A stretch of DNA of 64,000 nucleotides from Maribacter sp. (GCA_020629285.1 JAHDDP010000007.1:230217-294216); one strand, 5' to 3'; shown: positions 8,020 to 16,571, counted from the stretch's first letter. A program made the numbers and translations. Notes: a model not told the origin generated them from the letters alone.

Positions 8020-9711
8020 ATGAACCAACTAAAATTAGTATTAATGCTTACCGCATTCGTAATTTTTAGCAGTTGCAAAGAGAATCTTGCAACACCAACA
8101 GGCACAGTTACCGAAAAAGCAATGGTAGTATCTGCTCGCGAAGAAGCCTCTAAAATAGGTAGTGATATTATGGAAAAAGGCGGTAATGCTTTTGATGCCA
8201 TGGTAGCCACAGAAATGGCTTTGGTAGTCGCATATCCTTTTGCAGGAAACCTTGGCGGCGGAGGATTCATGGTATATAGAAAAGCAGATGGTGAAGTCGG
8301 TGCCTTAGACTATAGGGAAAAAGCTCCTTTATCTGCACACAGAGACATGTATTTAGATTCATTGGGTAACGTAATTCCCGGTAAAAGTACTTTAGGCGCC
8401 ACTGCCGTTGGTGTACCCGGTACAGTTGCAGGTATTATTGAAGTGCATAAAAAGTTTGGTTCACTTCCTTTAGAGGAAATCATGGCTCCGGTGATTGCTC
8501 TAGCTGAACGTGGTGTAGTAGTTACCGCTAATCAAGAAAAACGCTTGGCTAGTCAACGAGATAAATTTATAGAAGTTAATAGTGACAGTACTAAGTTTGC
8601 TACTGAATTCAAAACAAATGACACTATTAAATATCCTGCATTGGCAAATACATTTAAAAGCATTGCAAAGTATGGTAGAGACGGATTCTATAAAGGTGAA
8701 GTAGCTCAAAAACTTGCCGCTTTCATTCAAGAAAAAGGGGGGTATATTACTGAAGAGGATTTAGAAAAATACCAGGCGGTATGGAGAGACCCAATTACAT
8801 TCAATTATAAAGACCTGCATATCATTTCTATGAGCCCGCCCAGTAGCGGTGGTGTAACCATCAACCAAATATTCAAAATGATGGAAAAATATGACGTTGC
8901 TAAATTTGGTCATAATTCTCCAAAAATGATTCAATTATTTACAGAAGCTTCTAGAAGAGCTTATGCTGACAGAAATTACTTTTTAGGTGATCCTGACTTT
9001 GTTGAAATTCCGTATGATAAATTATTGAGTGACGATTACCTAGCCGAAAGAATGGCTGATTTTTCTTTTGAAAGGGCTACTAAATCTTCTGAAGTTGAAC
9101 ATGGTAATATAGAGATCGTTGAGAGCATGGAAACCACCCACTACTCTATTGTAGATCAAGAAGGTAATGCCATATCGGTCACCACGACACTTAACGGCGC
9201 TTACGGCTCTAAGTTGTATTCAGATGAGCTTGGTTTCTTTTTAAACAATGAAATGGACGATTTCAGCTCTAAGGCAGGTGTACCTAACATGTTTGGTCTT
9301 GTAGGTGCCGAGGCAAATAGTATTGCTGCAGAAAAAAGAATGTTGAGCAGTATGACGCCAACTATTGTTGAACGTAATGGTAAATTATGGATGGTTGTCG
9401 GAACTCCAGGAGGATCCACAATAATTACCGCTGTGGCACAAACTATTTTAAATGGATATGAATTTAATATGAGTATGCAAGATGCCGTCAACGCTCCTCG
9501 TTTTCATCATCAATGGTTACCGGATATGGTCATTTTTGAACCGGACGGATTTTCTTCTGAATTAAAAGAAGAAATGAAATCTAAAGGATATATCATTAAC
9601 GAAGAAAGAACACCTATTATAGGTAAAGTCGATGCTATTCGAGTTTTAGCAAATGGCAAACTTGAAGGTGGCGCAGATAAACGTGGAGATGATGCCGCTG
9701 TTGGTTTTTAA
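8020..9711 (+). CDS. ggt: Gamma-glutamyltransferase, lipoprotein form
   Basis: The 563-residue precursor starts with a lipoprotein signal ending FSSC, so the enzyme is anchored to a membrane outside the cytoplasm. GGT landmarks are all present: GGNAFDAMVA, GNLGGGGFMVYR near the start, the autocleavage site with Thr-373 in METTHYSIVD, and SMTPTIVERNGKLWMVVGTPGGS in the small subunit. The precursor should cleave itself before Thr-373 into large and small subunits, with that Thr becoming the nucleophile. It hydrolyses or transfers gamma-glutamyl groups of glutathione and related compounds. Given the YtxJ gene elsewhere in the window, the natural thiol substrate in this organism may not be glutathione (inference). 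Confidence 0.92.
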   Translation: MNQLKLVLMLTAFVIFSSCKENLATPTGTVTEKAMVVSAREEASKIGSDIMEKGGNAFDAMVATEMALVVAYPFAGNLGGGGFMVYRKADGEVGALDYREKAPLSAHRDMYLDSLGNVIPGKSTLGATAVGVPGTVAGIIEVHKKFGSLPLEEIMAPVIALAERGVVVTANQEKRLASQRDKFIEVNSDSTKFATEFKTNDTIKYPALANTFKSIAKYGRDGFYKGEVAQKLAAFIQEKGGYITEEDLEKYQAVWRDPITFNYKDLHIISMSPPSSGGVTINQIFKMMEKYDVAKFGHNSPKMIQLFTEASRRAYADRNYFLGDPDFVEIPYDKLLSDDYLAERMADFSFERATKSSEVEHGNIEIVESMETTHYSIVDQEGNAISVTTTLNGAYGSKLYSDELGFFLNNEMDDFSSKAGVPNMFGLVGAEANSIAAEKRMLSSMTPTIVERNGKLWMVVGTPGGSTIITAVAQTILNGYEFNMSMQDAVNAPRFHHQWLPDMVIFEPDGFSSELKEEMKSKGYIINEERTPIIGKVDAIRVLANGKLEGGADKRGDDAAVGF

Positions 9712-9785
9712 TCAACTCTTAATTTGATTTTATTCAGGTTTTAAATTTTATACAACAATTTATTATTGATATATTTAAATACATT

Positions 9786-10484
9786 ATGCTAAAGAAATTA
9801 TTTAAGTTATTAGGCATCCTTTTTTTACTAGCTGCAATTGGCTATGGAATATTATATTACCTCTATAACGAACCTTTACCCACCGGAGCATCTGGACCAG
9901 AAGCTGATGCTTTGGCATACAGAATGTTCGATGCACTTAATTATAAAAATTATAACAACACAAAGGTATTGGAATGGTCTTTTAGAGGCGATCACCATTA
10001 CATCTGGAATAAAGAGAAAGAGATTGTTACCGTTTCTTGGGACGATATTGTAGTTCAATTAGATCTTATAACCCCTTCGTCCAGCACAGCAGCTATTAAT
10101 AATGTACCCGTTGCTTATGAAAAAACACAAGATTTAATTGAAAAAGCACAAAGCTATTTTAATAATGATTCTTTCTGGCTTGTGGCTCCATTTAAAGCTT
10201 TTGACCGAGGTACCGAACGGTATTTAGTGGATATGGAAGATGGCTCAGAAGCATTATTAGTAACATATACCCAAGGCGGTGATACGCCAGGAGATTCTTA
10301 TATGTGGATTATTGAGCCTAGCGGAAGACCTAAGAGCTTTAAACTATGGACAAAAATTATACCTATTGGCGGTGTAGAAGCTTCATGGGAAGAATGGGTA
10401 AAAACAGAAAGCGGCGTCTTTTTACCTACACAACACAAACTTGGTCCACTCTCTATTTCTATGGGCGAAGTTAGTGGGCGATAA
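9786..10484 (+). CDS. Conserved hypothetical membrane-anchored protein
   Basis: I do not recognise a characterised family. The 232-residue protein has a single N-terminal membrane helix (LFKLLGILFLLAAIGYGILYYL) and a soluble domain presumably outside the cytoplasm, with aromatic-rich strands (EWSFRGDHHYIWNKEKEIVTVSW, FWLVAPFKAFD, MWIIEPSGRPKSFKLW). The pattern, a beta-rich fold with repeated Trp residues, resembles lipoprotein-carrier-like (LolA/LppX-type) sheets, but this is only an impression. It follows ggt by 74 bases and may be read from the same transcript. Confidence 0.6.
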   Translation: MLKKLFKLLGILFLLAAIGYGILYYLYNEPLPTGASGPEADALAYRMFDALNYKNYNNTKVLEWSFRGDHHYIWNKEKEIVTVSWDDIVVQLDLITPSSSTAAINNVPVAYEKTQDLIEKAQSYFNNDSFWLVAPFKAFDRGTERYLVDMEDGSEALLVTYTQGGDTPGDSYMWIIEPSGRPKSFKLWTKIIPIGGVEASWEEWVKTESGVFLPTQHKLGPLSISMGEVSGR

Positions 10485-10561
10485 CCACTATAGAATTGTT
10501 TAAAACAAAAATTAATAGGGCTTACTGAGTTAGCTTAAGACACCAACATAAAATCATTTTC

Positions 10562-11158
10562 ATGCAAGATTATAAATTTCCTTTAGATTTTACTTTCCAT
10601 ATTGGCACTTTATCAAATGATTTTTCGGCCGTAGACGCCAATGGAAAAATGGTTGCTTATGTAAAGCAAAAGCTTTTTAAATTCAAGGAGAATGTTGGTG
10701 TTTATAAAAATGACAGTAAAACTAATTTACTATACAATATTAAAGCTGATAGGTGGATTGACTTCTCTGCATGCTATTCCTTTTCTGACCCTACTGGTAA
10801 AGAATTTGGAAAAATAGGTCGTAAAGGATGGGCTTCTTTATGGAAAGCGCATTATGAGGTGTTTGATCAAAATAAACAATTAAAATTCACCATTAGGGAA
10901 GAGAACGCCTGGGTAAAAGTAATGGATGGTTTGGTTGGTCAAATTCCTATTATCAACCTATTTACAGGTTTATTTCTTAATCCCGCTTACTTAGTCATCA
11001 ATGGTAATAATGAGACAGTGGTGCGCTTATCTAAAGAAAAATCATTGGTTGGTCGCCGTTTTAAGGTTAGTGAAGTAAAAAAACTGAACGGTAATGATGA
11101 TGATATTATCATATTGAGCTTAATGATGATGGTATTGCTAGAACGTCGTAAAGGCTAA
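10562..11158 (+). CDS. LURP-one/Tubby-C2-like domain protein
   Basis: The 198-residue protein has no signal peptide. The fold signs are those of the LOR/tubby-like family: an opening strand series FTFHIGTLSNDFSAVDANGKMVAYVKQKLFKFKE, followed by short repeated beta-hairpins (GKEFGKIGRKGW, YEVFDQNKQLKFTIRE) and a C-terminal hydrophobic helix (DDIIILSLMMMVLLER). Bacterial members are thought to be membrane-tethered or phospholipid-binding proteins, based on the similarity to phospholipid scramblases; no activity is established. Residues 120-145 (GQIPIINLFTGLFLNPAYLVI) are hydrophobic and could contact the membrane. Assignment is by pattern recognition, so moderate. Confidence 0.62.
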   Translation: MQDYKFPLDFTFHIGTLSNDFSAVDANGKMVAYVKQKLFKFKENVGVYKNDSKTNLLYNIKADRWIDFSACYSFSDPTGKEFGKIGRKGWASLWKAHYEVFDQNKQLKFTIREENAWVKVMDGLVGQIPIINLFTGLFLNPAYLVINGNNETVVRLSKEKSLVGRRFKVSEVKKLNGNDDDIIILSLMMMVLLERRKG

Positions 11159-11298
11159 ACCCCTGTAAGTTATTAACATATACCCCCTTTGACTTTAAAA
11201 GTATACGAAGCTTGAGAAATCATTTTAGAATTTTTTAGAAGACTACCTAAATGATGAAAAATGAAGTAATTTTAAGTTCTTAAAGAAAATTTTAGGTT

Positions 11299-11724
11299 AT
11301 GGAAATTAAATTAATCACACTCAATGAAGTCACATCAGACCTTCAATCTCAACTTACGGAACTATATAAGCAATTAAATGCAGATCTGACGCAATTGGAT
11401 ATTGCGAGTGCATTATCTGATTACAACACCACTGAGGCCGTAATCTGTATGGATGAAGGTAAATTAGTCGGTATTGCTATGATGGCAAAATACAAGGTAG
11501 TATCCGGTCATAAAGGTATGATAGAAGACGTAGTTGTTTCCTCTGACTATAGAGGTCAAGGCATTGGAAGAAAGCTAATGGAAAAACTACTAGAACAAGC
11601 AGAATCATCAAAACTAGATGATGTATTATTATTTAGCGGTCACCACAGAACCGCTGCAATTTCCCTATATAAAAGTTTAGGATTTAAGCTGAAAGAAAGT
11701 GGAATGTATATTAAAAAATATTAA
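11299..11724 (+). CDS. GNAT family N-acetyltransferase
   Basis: A 141-residue single-domain acetyltransferase. The acetyl-CoA binding motif A is IEDVVVSSDYRGQGIGRKLM (R/Q-x-x-G-x-G), followed by a helix and the motif B region SGHHRTAAISLYKSLGFKL. The substrate cannot be inferred. It converges tightly on the S24-type repressor gene (stop codons about 10 bases apart) with no visible terminator between. Confidence 0.85.
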   Translation: MEIKLITLNEVTSDLQSQLTELYKQLNADLTQLDIASALSDYNTTEAVICMDEGKLVGIAMMAKYKVVSGHKGMIEDVVVSSDYRGQGIGRKLMEKLLEQAESSKLDDVLLFSGHHRTAAISLYKSLGFKLKESGMYIKKY

Positions 11725-11733
11725 AGCTATAGT

Positions 11734-12501
11734 TTAATTAACCTTCTTAACATGTTGTAATTGATCTTTTAACTCTTTCATAGACTCTTGCAATTGTCGT
11801 AGCAGTCCGCTATCGGTAGTAGCATCTACATTAAACGTTATTTTACTACTTACTTCCCAAATTTCTTGAATTTGAAAAGGCTTGATATCATAAGGTGGAT
11901 ATGTTTCGTTCAAAGAAATTAATGTTACATTATTTGAATTTGGTCGCTTCTCAACCTTTTTAACCATTATAGAATCTTGTAAAACTACCACATACATTTT
12001 ATTCGCGCTTACATAGTCTATATGTTCAATAGCCCTAGCTAAAACCCACTCACCCGGATGTAAATTCGGCAACATACTATCACCCTCTACCTGAAACCCG
12101 CGATAAGTTGCATTTCTAAATTCTGGAATAGGTAAATCAAAAGCCGGTAATTGTTGATACCAACTGGTATCGGAAATATTTTGTGGATATCCTGCCGCTG
12201 CTTTCGCATTTACCAAAACCATGTTATCCCTATTCGCCGAATCTACCGTTACCACCTTAGGTATTACGCTTGTCTTAGACGTCTCTAAATATTGTTCTTC
12301 ACTCTCGCCAAATAACCACAACGGGTTGATCTTGAACTGTTTTAATAATTCTGAAACCACCTTACCGGAAAGTTTAGTTCTACCTCGTTCTATATCTGCA
12401 GTTGTACTAGAGACCCCGATCAACGTAGCAAAATCTGCCTGTGTATAACCCAGTTCCCGTCGTAAATCCGTAAATCGTTTTAATGTCAATTCGTTTTCCA
12501 T
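11734..12501 (-). CDS. LexA/CI-like XRE repressor with S24 autopeptidase domain
   Basis: From the ATG at 12501 the protein has 255 residues. Residues 5-60 are an XRE helix-turn-helix (LRRELGYTQADFATLIGVSS). Residues about 95-225 form an S24 (LexA/UmuD) peptidase domain: an Ala-Gly site in AKAAAGYPQ (103/104), the Ser-142 in EGDSMLPNLHPGE and the Lys pair at 181-182 in SIMVKKVEK. Spacing between site, Ser and Lys matches LexA-type self-cleaving repressors. A C-terminal amphipathic helix (about 230-253) could aid oligomerisation. The divergent gene encodes a DNA-repair radical-SAM protein, and repeated sites lie between them, so it probably represses that operon until DNA damage (inference). 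A start at 12519 adds only six residues. Confidence 0.85.
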   Translation of the reverse strand: MENELTLKRFTDLRRELGYTQADFATLIGVSSTTADIERGRTKLSGKVVSELLKQFKINPLWLFGESEEQYLETSKTSVIPKVVTVDSANRDNMVLVNAKAAAGYPQNISDTSWYQQLPAFDLPIPEFRNATYRGFQVEGDSMLPNLHPGEWVLARAIEHIDYVSANKMYVVVLQDSIMVKKVEKRPNSNNVTLISLNETYPPYDIKPFQIQEIWEVSSKITFNVDATTDSGLLRQLQESMKELKDQLQHVKKVN

Positions 12502-12556
12502 AATATAGCTTGGTATCAATCAAGTATTTACCATCCTTGATACTTCAAATATAGTG

Positions 12557-12625
12557 ATTATGGATTATATCCAAAATATTATTTGGATTATTTCCATAAT
12601 TAGGTATTATTCCATAATTTTGGAT
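12557..12625. promoter_or_regulatory. Operator-like cluster of ATTWTGGAT half-sites
   Basis: Six copies of a 9-bp unit occur in 69 bases in alternating orientation: ATTATGGAT (12557), ATCCAAAAT (12569), TATTTGGAT (12580), TTCCATAAT (12592), TTCCATAAT (12610) and ATTTTGGAT (12617). The first four form a 44-bp nested dyad. They fill the space between the divergent S24 repressor and radical-SAM genes and are the likely binding sites of the repressor. The pattern is visible directly; the binding protein is inferred. Confidence 0.6.
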
Positions 12626-12640
12626 TAATTACAAATCGCT

Positions 12641-13900
12641 ATGGATTTTAACCGAATAAAGGAAAAATTAAATATACTGGCGGATGCCGCTAAATATGAT
12701 GTGTCTTGTTCTAGTAGCGGCAGCAACCGTAAGAATAAGGATAATGGCTTAGGAGATACCGGAAACGGAATCTGCCACACTTATACAGAAGACGGTCGCT
12801 GTGTTTCTTTATTAAAGATCCTACTGACCAATCATTGCATTTTTGATTGCGCCTATTGTGTAACACGTAAAAGTAACGACATACAACGAGCTGCTTTTAA
12901 AATTCAGGAGGTGGTTGATTTAACCATCAATTTCTATAGAAGAAATTACATAGAAGGTCTGTTCTTAAGTTCTGGTATATTTAAAAGTGCCGACCATACG
13001 ATGGAAAGACTAATTGCTGTGGCTAAAAAATTGCGTGAAGAAGAAAATTTTAACGGGTACATTCACTTAAAGTCTATACCAGGCGCCAGTGATGAACTAA
13101 TGTATGAGGCCGGTTTATATGCTGATCGTTTATCGGTCAACATCGAAATCCCCACTATCTCCGGCCTTAAACTATTGGCTCCGGACAAAAAACATGAAGA
13201 TTTCATTAAACCTATGCAAAAGGTAAAAGATGAAATTATTCGTTATAAAGAAGAGCGAAAAATCATTAAAAGCACTGCCAAATATGCCCCTGCTGGGCAA
13301 AGTACCCAAATGATAGTAGGCGCAACTGGTGAAAGTGATAAGGATATCATGTACTCTGCAACTCATTTTTACAAGAATTATAAAATGAAACGCGTGTATT
13401 ACTCTGGTTACGTACCCATCTCTACAGATAGCAGATTACCTTCCTTAGGTTCCGAAGTTCCAATACTTCGTGAAAACCGACTATATCAAACAGATTGGCT
13501 ACTTCGTTTTTATGGTTTTAGCGTGAACGAAATATTAGATGCGGACAATCCTAATTTAGATATGGATATAGACCCCAAACTAATGTGGGCTCTTAGAAAC
13601 CTAAATTATTTTCCTGTAGATATTAATAAAGCCGAACCACGAATGTTGGCAAGAATTCCTGGAATAGGAATGGGCTCTGTTCATAAAATTATAAGTAGTA
13701 GAAAGTACCGTAGTTTAAACTGGGAACATCTTAAAAAAATGGGAATAGCGCTTAACCGAGCTAAGTATTTTATCATCTGCAATTCCAATGATTGGGAACG
13801 AAGAGATTTAGATGCTTCCACGATAAAGGGAAAGATATTACAATCTCAAAATGGAAAATTCAAAAATCAATATAACAATCAATTATCATTATTTAATTAA
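12641..13900 (+). CDS. Putative DNA modification/repair radical SAM protein (TIGR03916 type)
   Basis: The 419-residue protein carries a radical SAM cluster motif CX3CX2C at Cys-66, Cys-70 and Cys-73 (NHCIFDCAYC), preceded by a short Cys-rich stretch (GNGICHTYTEDGRC). The C-terminal part has a helix-hairpin-helix around residues 340-343 (ARIPGIGMG) for non-specific DNA contact. This combination defines the putative DNA modification/repair radical SAM family, distantly related to spore photoproduct lyase. Reaction and lesion are not established. The partner TIGR03915-type protein lies downstream, as in other genomes. Upstream is the operator-like cluster shared with the S24 repressor. Confidence 0.85.
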   Translation: MDFNRIKEKLNILADAAKYDVSCSSSGSNRKNKDNGLGDTGNGICHTYTEDGRCVSLLKILLTNHCIFDCAYCVTRKSNDIQRAAFKIQEVVDLTINFYRRNYIEGLFLSSGIFKSADHTMERLIAVAKKLREEENFNGYIHLKSIPGASDELMYEAGLYADRLSVNIEIPTISGLKLLAPDKKHEDFIKPMQKVKDEIIRYKEERKIIKSTAKYAPAGQSTQMIVGATGESDKDIMYSATHFYKNYKMKRVYYSGYVPISTDSRLPSLGSEVPILRENRLYQTDWLLRFYGFSVNEILDADNPNLDMDIDPKLMWALRNLNYFPVDINKAEPRMLARIPGIGMGSVHKIISSRKYRSLNWEHLKKMGIALNRAKYFIICNSNDWERRDLDASTIKGKILQSQNGKFKNQYNNQLSLFN

Positions 13901-13923
13901 AGTATAACTTAATAATTTTTTTC

Positions 13924-13997
13924 GACTATGGAAAATCTAAACAACACTCTTAATTCACAGAATTTATCAATTTTTAGTACTGTGGTTGACCATAGTC
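13924..13997. repeat. Inverted repeat GACTATGG/CCATAGTC
   Basis: A perfect 8-bp inverted repeat, GACTATGG (13924-13931) and CCATAGTC (13990-13997), separated by 58 bases. It starts at the ATG of the 56-codon ORF. Its core (CCATAGT) resembles the TTCCATAAT units upstream of the radical-SAM gene, but the match is partial, so a role as a further operator is uncertain. Confidence 0.3.
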
Positions 13998-14098
13998 AAA
14001 GTCAAGTTTTAGCTCTAGGATACCAAGTGGTATTATTAAAAACTGAAATTAAGAAAAGGCTAAAAATTGTATCTCGAATCTTCTTCTTCAACTTCTAA
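13928..14098 (+). CDS. Small ORF (56 codons) between the repair genes
   Basis: An ATG at 13928 opens 56 codons ending in TAA at 14096-14098, 10 bases before the preferred start of the next gene. The product begins MENLNNTLNSQNLSIF and ends in a basic-hydrophobic tail (KKRLKIVSRIFFFNF). I do not recognise it. It could be a real small protein, a leader peptide coupling translation to the downstream gene, or chance in AT-rich DNA. Its location within a two-gene repair operon makes it worth recording. Confidence 0.35.
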   Translation: MENLNNTLNSQNLSIFSTVVDHSQSQVLALGYQVVLLKTEIKKRLKIVSRIFFFNF

Positions 14099-14108
14099 AA
14101 CTGTTTAT

Positions 14109-14885
14109 ATGAATACTTCAAAAACTTTAGTTTACGATGGTAGTTTTAATGGTTTTTTGACCGCTGTTTTTGTCGGCTTTGAACAAAAATTATCTCATGC
14201 CGATATTCAAAAAAACAGTCAATTTCAAAGTGGACTGTTTGCTGATACAGAAACTATATTCACCAATATTGATAAAGCACAACGCGTTTGGAACGGAGTG
14301 CGAAAAAAAAGTAATTCGGCAATAAAGAACATATACTTTGCTTTTTTAAGTGAGCAGAATGATATTGAGGCCCTACTCTACCATTATATTCAGAAGTTAA
14401 TGGGAAGCAAGTATCTAGGCGCTACGGATTTTAGCGATGCGGGTATTTTAAAAATTAACCAATTAGCGCATAAAGTAGGAAGAGAAAAGCATAGAATGGA
14501 GGCTTTTGTACGGTTTCAATTGACCAAGGATGATGTTTATTTTGCCAATATAGAACCAGATTTTGACGTGTTGCCATTAGTATCCAAACACTTTAGAAAT
14601 AGATATGCTGATCAGCAATGGATTATTTACGACCTAAAACGCAAATATGGTATTTTTTATGATTTACAAACCGTAGAAATTATTTCGCTCGATCTTACTG
14701 ATATTTATACTAACAGTATGGAGAAGAGCGATGCCTTTACCCATGAAGAATATGAATATCAAGACTTGTGGAATAACTACTTTAAAAGTACCACCATTAA
14801 ATCTCGTATTAACACCAAATTACATGTACAACATGTACCAAAGCGTTATTGGAAATACTTATCTGAAAAAAAGGAAGCGGTTTAA
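14109..14885 (+). CDS. TIGR03915-family putative DNA metabolism/repair protein
   Basis: From the ATG at 14109 the protein has 258 residues and opens with TLVYDGSFNGFLTAVFVGFE, the conserved start of the TIGR03915 (DUF4130-containing) family. A second block reads NQLAHKVGREKHRMEAFVRF, followed by PDFDVLPLVSKHFRNRYADQQWIIYDLKRKYG, both characteristic. Members are found next to the radical-SAM repair protein and are assumed to work with it; biochemistry is lacking. An upstream start at 14067 would add 14 low-complexity residues (ESSSSTSK) and overlap the small ORF, so 14109 is preferred. No terminator is visible after it. Confidence 0.8.
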   Translation: MNTSKTLVYDGSFNGFLTAVFVGFEQKLSHADIQKNSQFQSGLFADTETIFTNIDKAQRVWNGVRKKSNSAIKNIYFAFLSEQNDIEALLYHYIQKLMGSKYLGATDFSDAGILKINQLAHKVGREKHRMEAFVRFQLTKDDVYFANIEPDFDVLPLVSKHFRNRYADQQWIIYDLKRKYGIFYDLQTVEIISLDLTDIYTNSMEKSDAFTHEEYEYQDLWNNYFKSTTIKSRINTKLHVQHVPKRYWKYLSEKKEAV

Positions 14886-15096
14886 TACATAAAGAAGCGG
14901 GCTTATAGGCTGTATTCTCATGTTAATACCAAATTTTCTCTAACAGAAAATTAAACCTTTTTGCCGCTATACTCCTATTAAAACTTATGCGGTGATATAA
15001 ATCATCTTTTAATTACAACCATACATGTAAATTTGATATTTATAATACTTATGAAAGCAACCTAGACTGTAGCTTTTTATAAAAAATCGCTTTACC

Positions 15097-15501
15097 ATGC
15101 ACTATCAAATTTCTGCCACTTCCGTTTTTAACAATGATGCAAGTATACTTGTTAAAGAAGCCAATATTAACTTTGGCACTACCGTTAAAACGGCAAACAG
15201 TCTTCCTAATCCTGCAGAATTGTTCTTAGGTTCATTTGCTGCTTGCATGCTTAAAAATGTAGAGCGCTTTTCTGAGATGATGAAGTTTACTTATAAACGA
15301 ACAACATTAGAGGTAAAAGCAGAAAGACTTGATAACCCGCCTAGAATGGACAATATAGTTTATAGCTTAACCATTTTTAGCGACGATATTAAATTAAATA
15401 CATCGCTTTTAAAAAAGAATATTGAAAAACACGGCACGATTTATAATACCGTAAAACTATCATGCAATATATCGGGTACGATTAATACCATTCTCCAATA
15501 A
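15097..15501 (+). CDS. OsmC family peroxiredoxin-like protein
   Basis: A 134-residue OsmC/Ohr-fold protein. The two redox cysteines are visible in FAACMLKNVERF (about residue 51) and KLSCNISG (about residue 124). OsmC-like proteins reduce organic hydroperoxides as dimers in the cytoplasm; this shorter version belongs to the general OsmC family rather than clearly to Ohr. It is a single gene converging on the KDG kinase. The 210 bases upstream hold no repeat or RNA gene that I can recognise. Confidence 0.82.
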   Translation: MHYQISATSVFNNDASILVKEANINFGTTVKTANSLPNPAELFLGSFAACMLKNVERFSEMMKFTYKRTTLEVKAERLDNPPRMDNIVYSLTIFSDDIKLNTSLLKKNIEKHGTIYNTVKLSCNISGTINTILQ

Positions 15502-15514
15502 AAAAAGCTTTAAA

Positions 15515-16519
15515 CTATCGCTTAAGTCTTCCGGTAATGTTTCCTGCAAGTATATTATTTACTTCATTGACGGTAGCAAAATTGACGTCTCCTTCGTAGG
15601 TATGTTTTAAAGCACATGCTGCGCTGGCAAACTCCATAGCTTTATAATCTTCATATTCTTGTAACCCATAAATTAGTCCTGCCGCAAAAGCATCTCCCGT
15701 ACCTATACGATCAACTACATGGGTGATATCAATATCTTCGGTTTCCCTAAACTCATGACCGTTCCACATGCGTGCTCTTATTTTATGCCAAGAAGAGTTC
15801 AGAGACGTCCTAATTTTATCGAATACTTTTTCAATACTTGGAAATTCTTTAATCAACTGCTTGCTAGCCTCAATAAAGTCATCATTTTCATAACCAAAGT
15901 CCGTTCCTAAAACCTCGTTGATTTCATTTATACCGCCAATAAATATGGTAGAATAATTTAGTAGTTCTATAAGTGCTTCTTTAGGGTCTTGACCATATTT
16001 CCATAAACCACTACGGTAGGTTGGATCAGCAGAAACAGCTAAACCTTTTTCCTTGGCTAATTTTAAACCCTGTTTCAATACGTCAAAGGCTCCTTGAGAT
16101 AAAGCTGGTGTTATCCCTGTCCAATGCAACCATTCGCCACCTTCCAATGCAGTTTCCCAGTTAACTTTAGATGGTTCTATTTCAGAAAATGCGGAATGGG
16201 ATCGGTTATAAGAAATCATGCTAGGTCTAATTACAGCGCCCACCTCTAAAAAGTAGACTCCCAGTGGTCTTTTAGATTTAACTACCGCTGATGTATCTAC
16301 TCCAAACTTTTGAATATAGGTCAAAGCAGTATCTCCAATAAAATCATCGGATACGGCACTAATATGTTTTACATTCCCTCCAAAATTAGAAATGGAAATT
16401 CCTACATTCAATTCTGTTCCTCCAAAATAAAATTCAACAATATTAGATTGAACAAACTTCTTATTACCCCTTGGAGAAATTCGCATTAATACTTCACCGA
16501 ATGTAATCACCTTACCCAT
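15515..16519 (-). CDS. kdgK: Sugar kinase of PfkB family, probably 2-keto-3-deoxygluconate kinase
   Basis: The 334-residue protein has the ribokinase/PfkB signatures: FGGTELNVGISISNFGG near the N-terminus and DRIGTGDAFAAGLIYGL with the catalytic Asp near residue 280. The start MGKVITFGEVLMRISP is typical of KDG kinases, which phosphorylate 2-keto-3-deoxygluconate from pectin, alginate or uronate breakdown. In marine flavobacteria the gene is usually beside kdgA or an alginate/pectin utilisation cluster; here it stands alone, so its pathway cannot be read from context. An inverted repeat lies 31-52 bases upstream of the start codon. Confidence 0.8.
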   Translation of the reverse strand: MGKVITFGEVLMRISPRGNKKFVQSNIVEFYFGGTELNVGISISNFGGNVKHISAVSDDFIGDTALTYIQKFGVDTSAVVKSKRPLGVYFLEVGAVIRPSMISYNRSHSAFSEIEPSKVNWETALEGGEWLHWTGITPALSQGAFDVLKQGLKLAKEKGLAVSADPTYRSGLWKYGQDPKEALIELLNYSTIFIGGINEINEVLGTDFGYENDDFIEASKQLIKEFPSIEKVFDKIRTSLNSSWHKIRARMWNGHEFRETEDIDITHVVDRIGTGDAFAAGLIYGLQEYEDYKAMEFASAACALKHTYEGDVNFATVNEVNNILAGNITGRLKR

Positions 16520-16550
16520 AAAATAAATTTTATCCTAAAATAGCCATTGC

Positions 16551-16571
16551 ACAACTAAAAACCATAGTTGT
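16551..16571. promoter_or_regulatory. Operator-like inverted repeat upstream of the KDG kinase
   Basis: ACAACTA (16551-16557) and TAGTTGT (16565-16571) form a perfect 7-bp inverted repeat with a 7-base spacer, about 31 bases before the kinase start. The symmetry suits a dimeric regulator; which one is unknown. Confidence 0.35.

Noticed and set aside
8010..9491. Minus-strand frames inside ggt (8010-8270, 8500-8730, 9201-9491)
   Set aside because: They are shadows of a fully conserved gamma-glutamyltransferase reading frame.
14067..14108. Earlier start of the TIGR03915-type protein
   Set aside because: It adds Ser-rich residues absent from the family and overlaps the 56-codon ORF.
14886..15096. 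Search for a tRNA or small RNA in the 211-base gap before OsmC
   Set aside because: No cloverleaf, T-loop sequence or terminator-bounded hairpin was seen.
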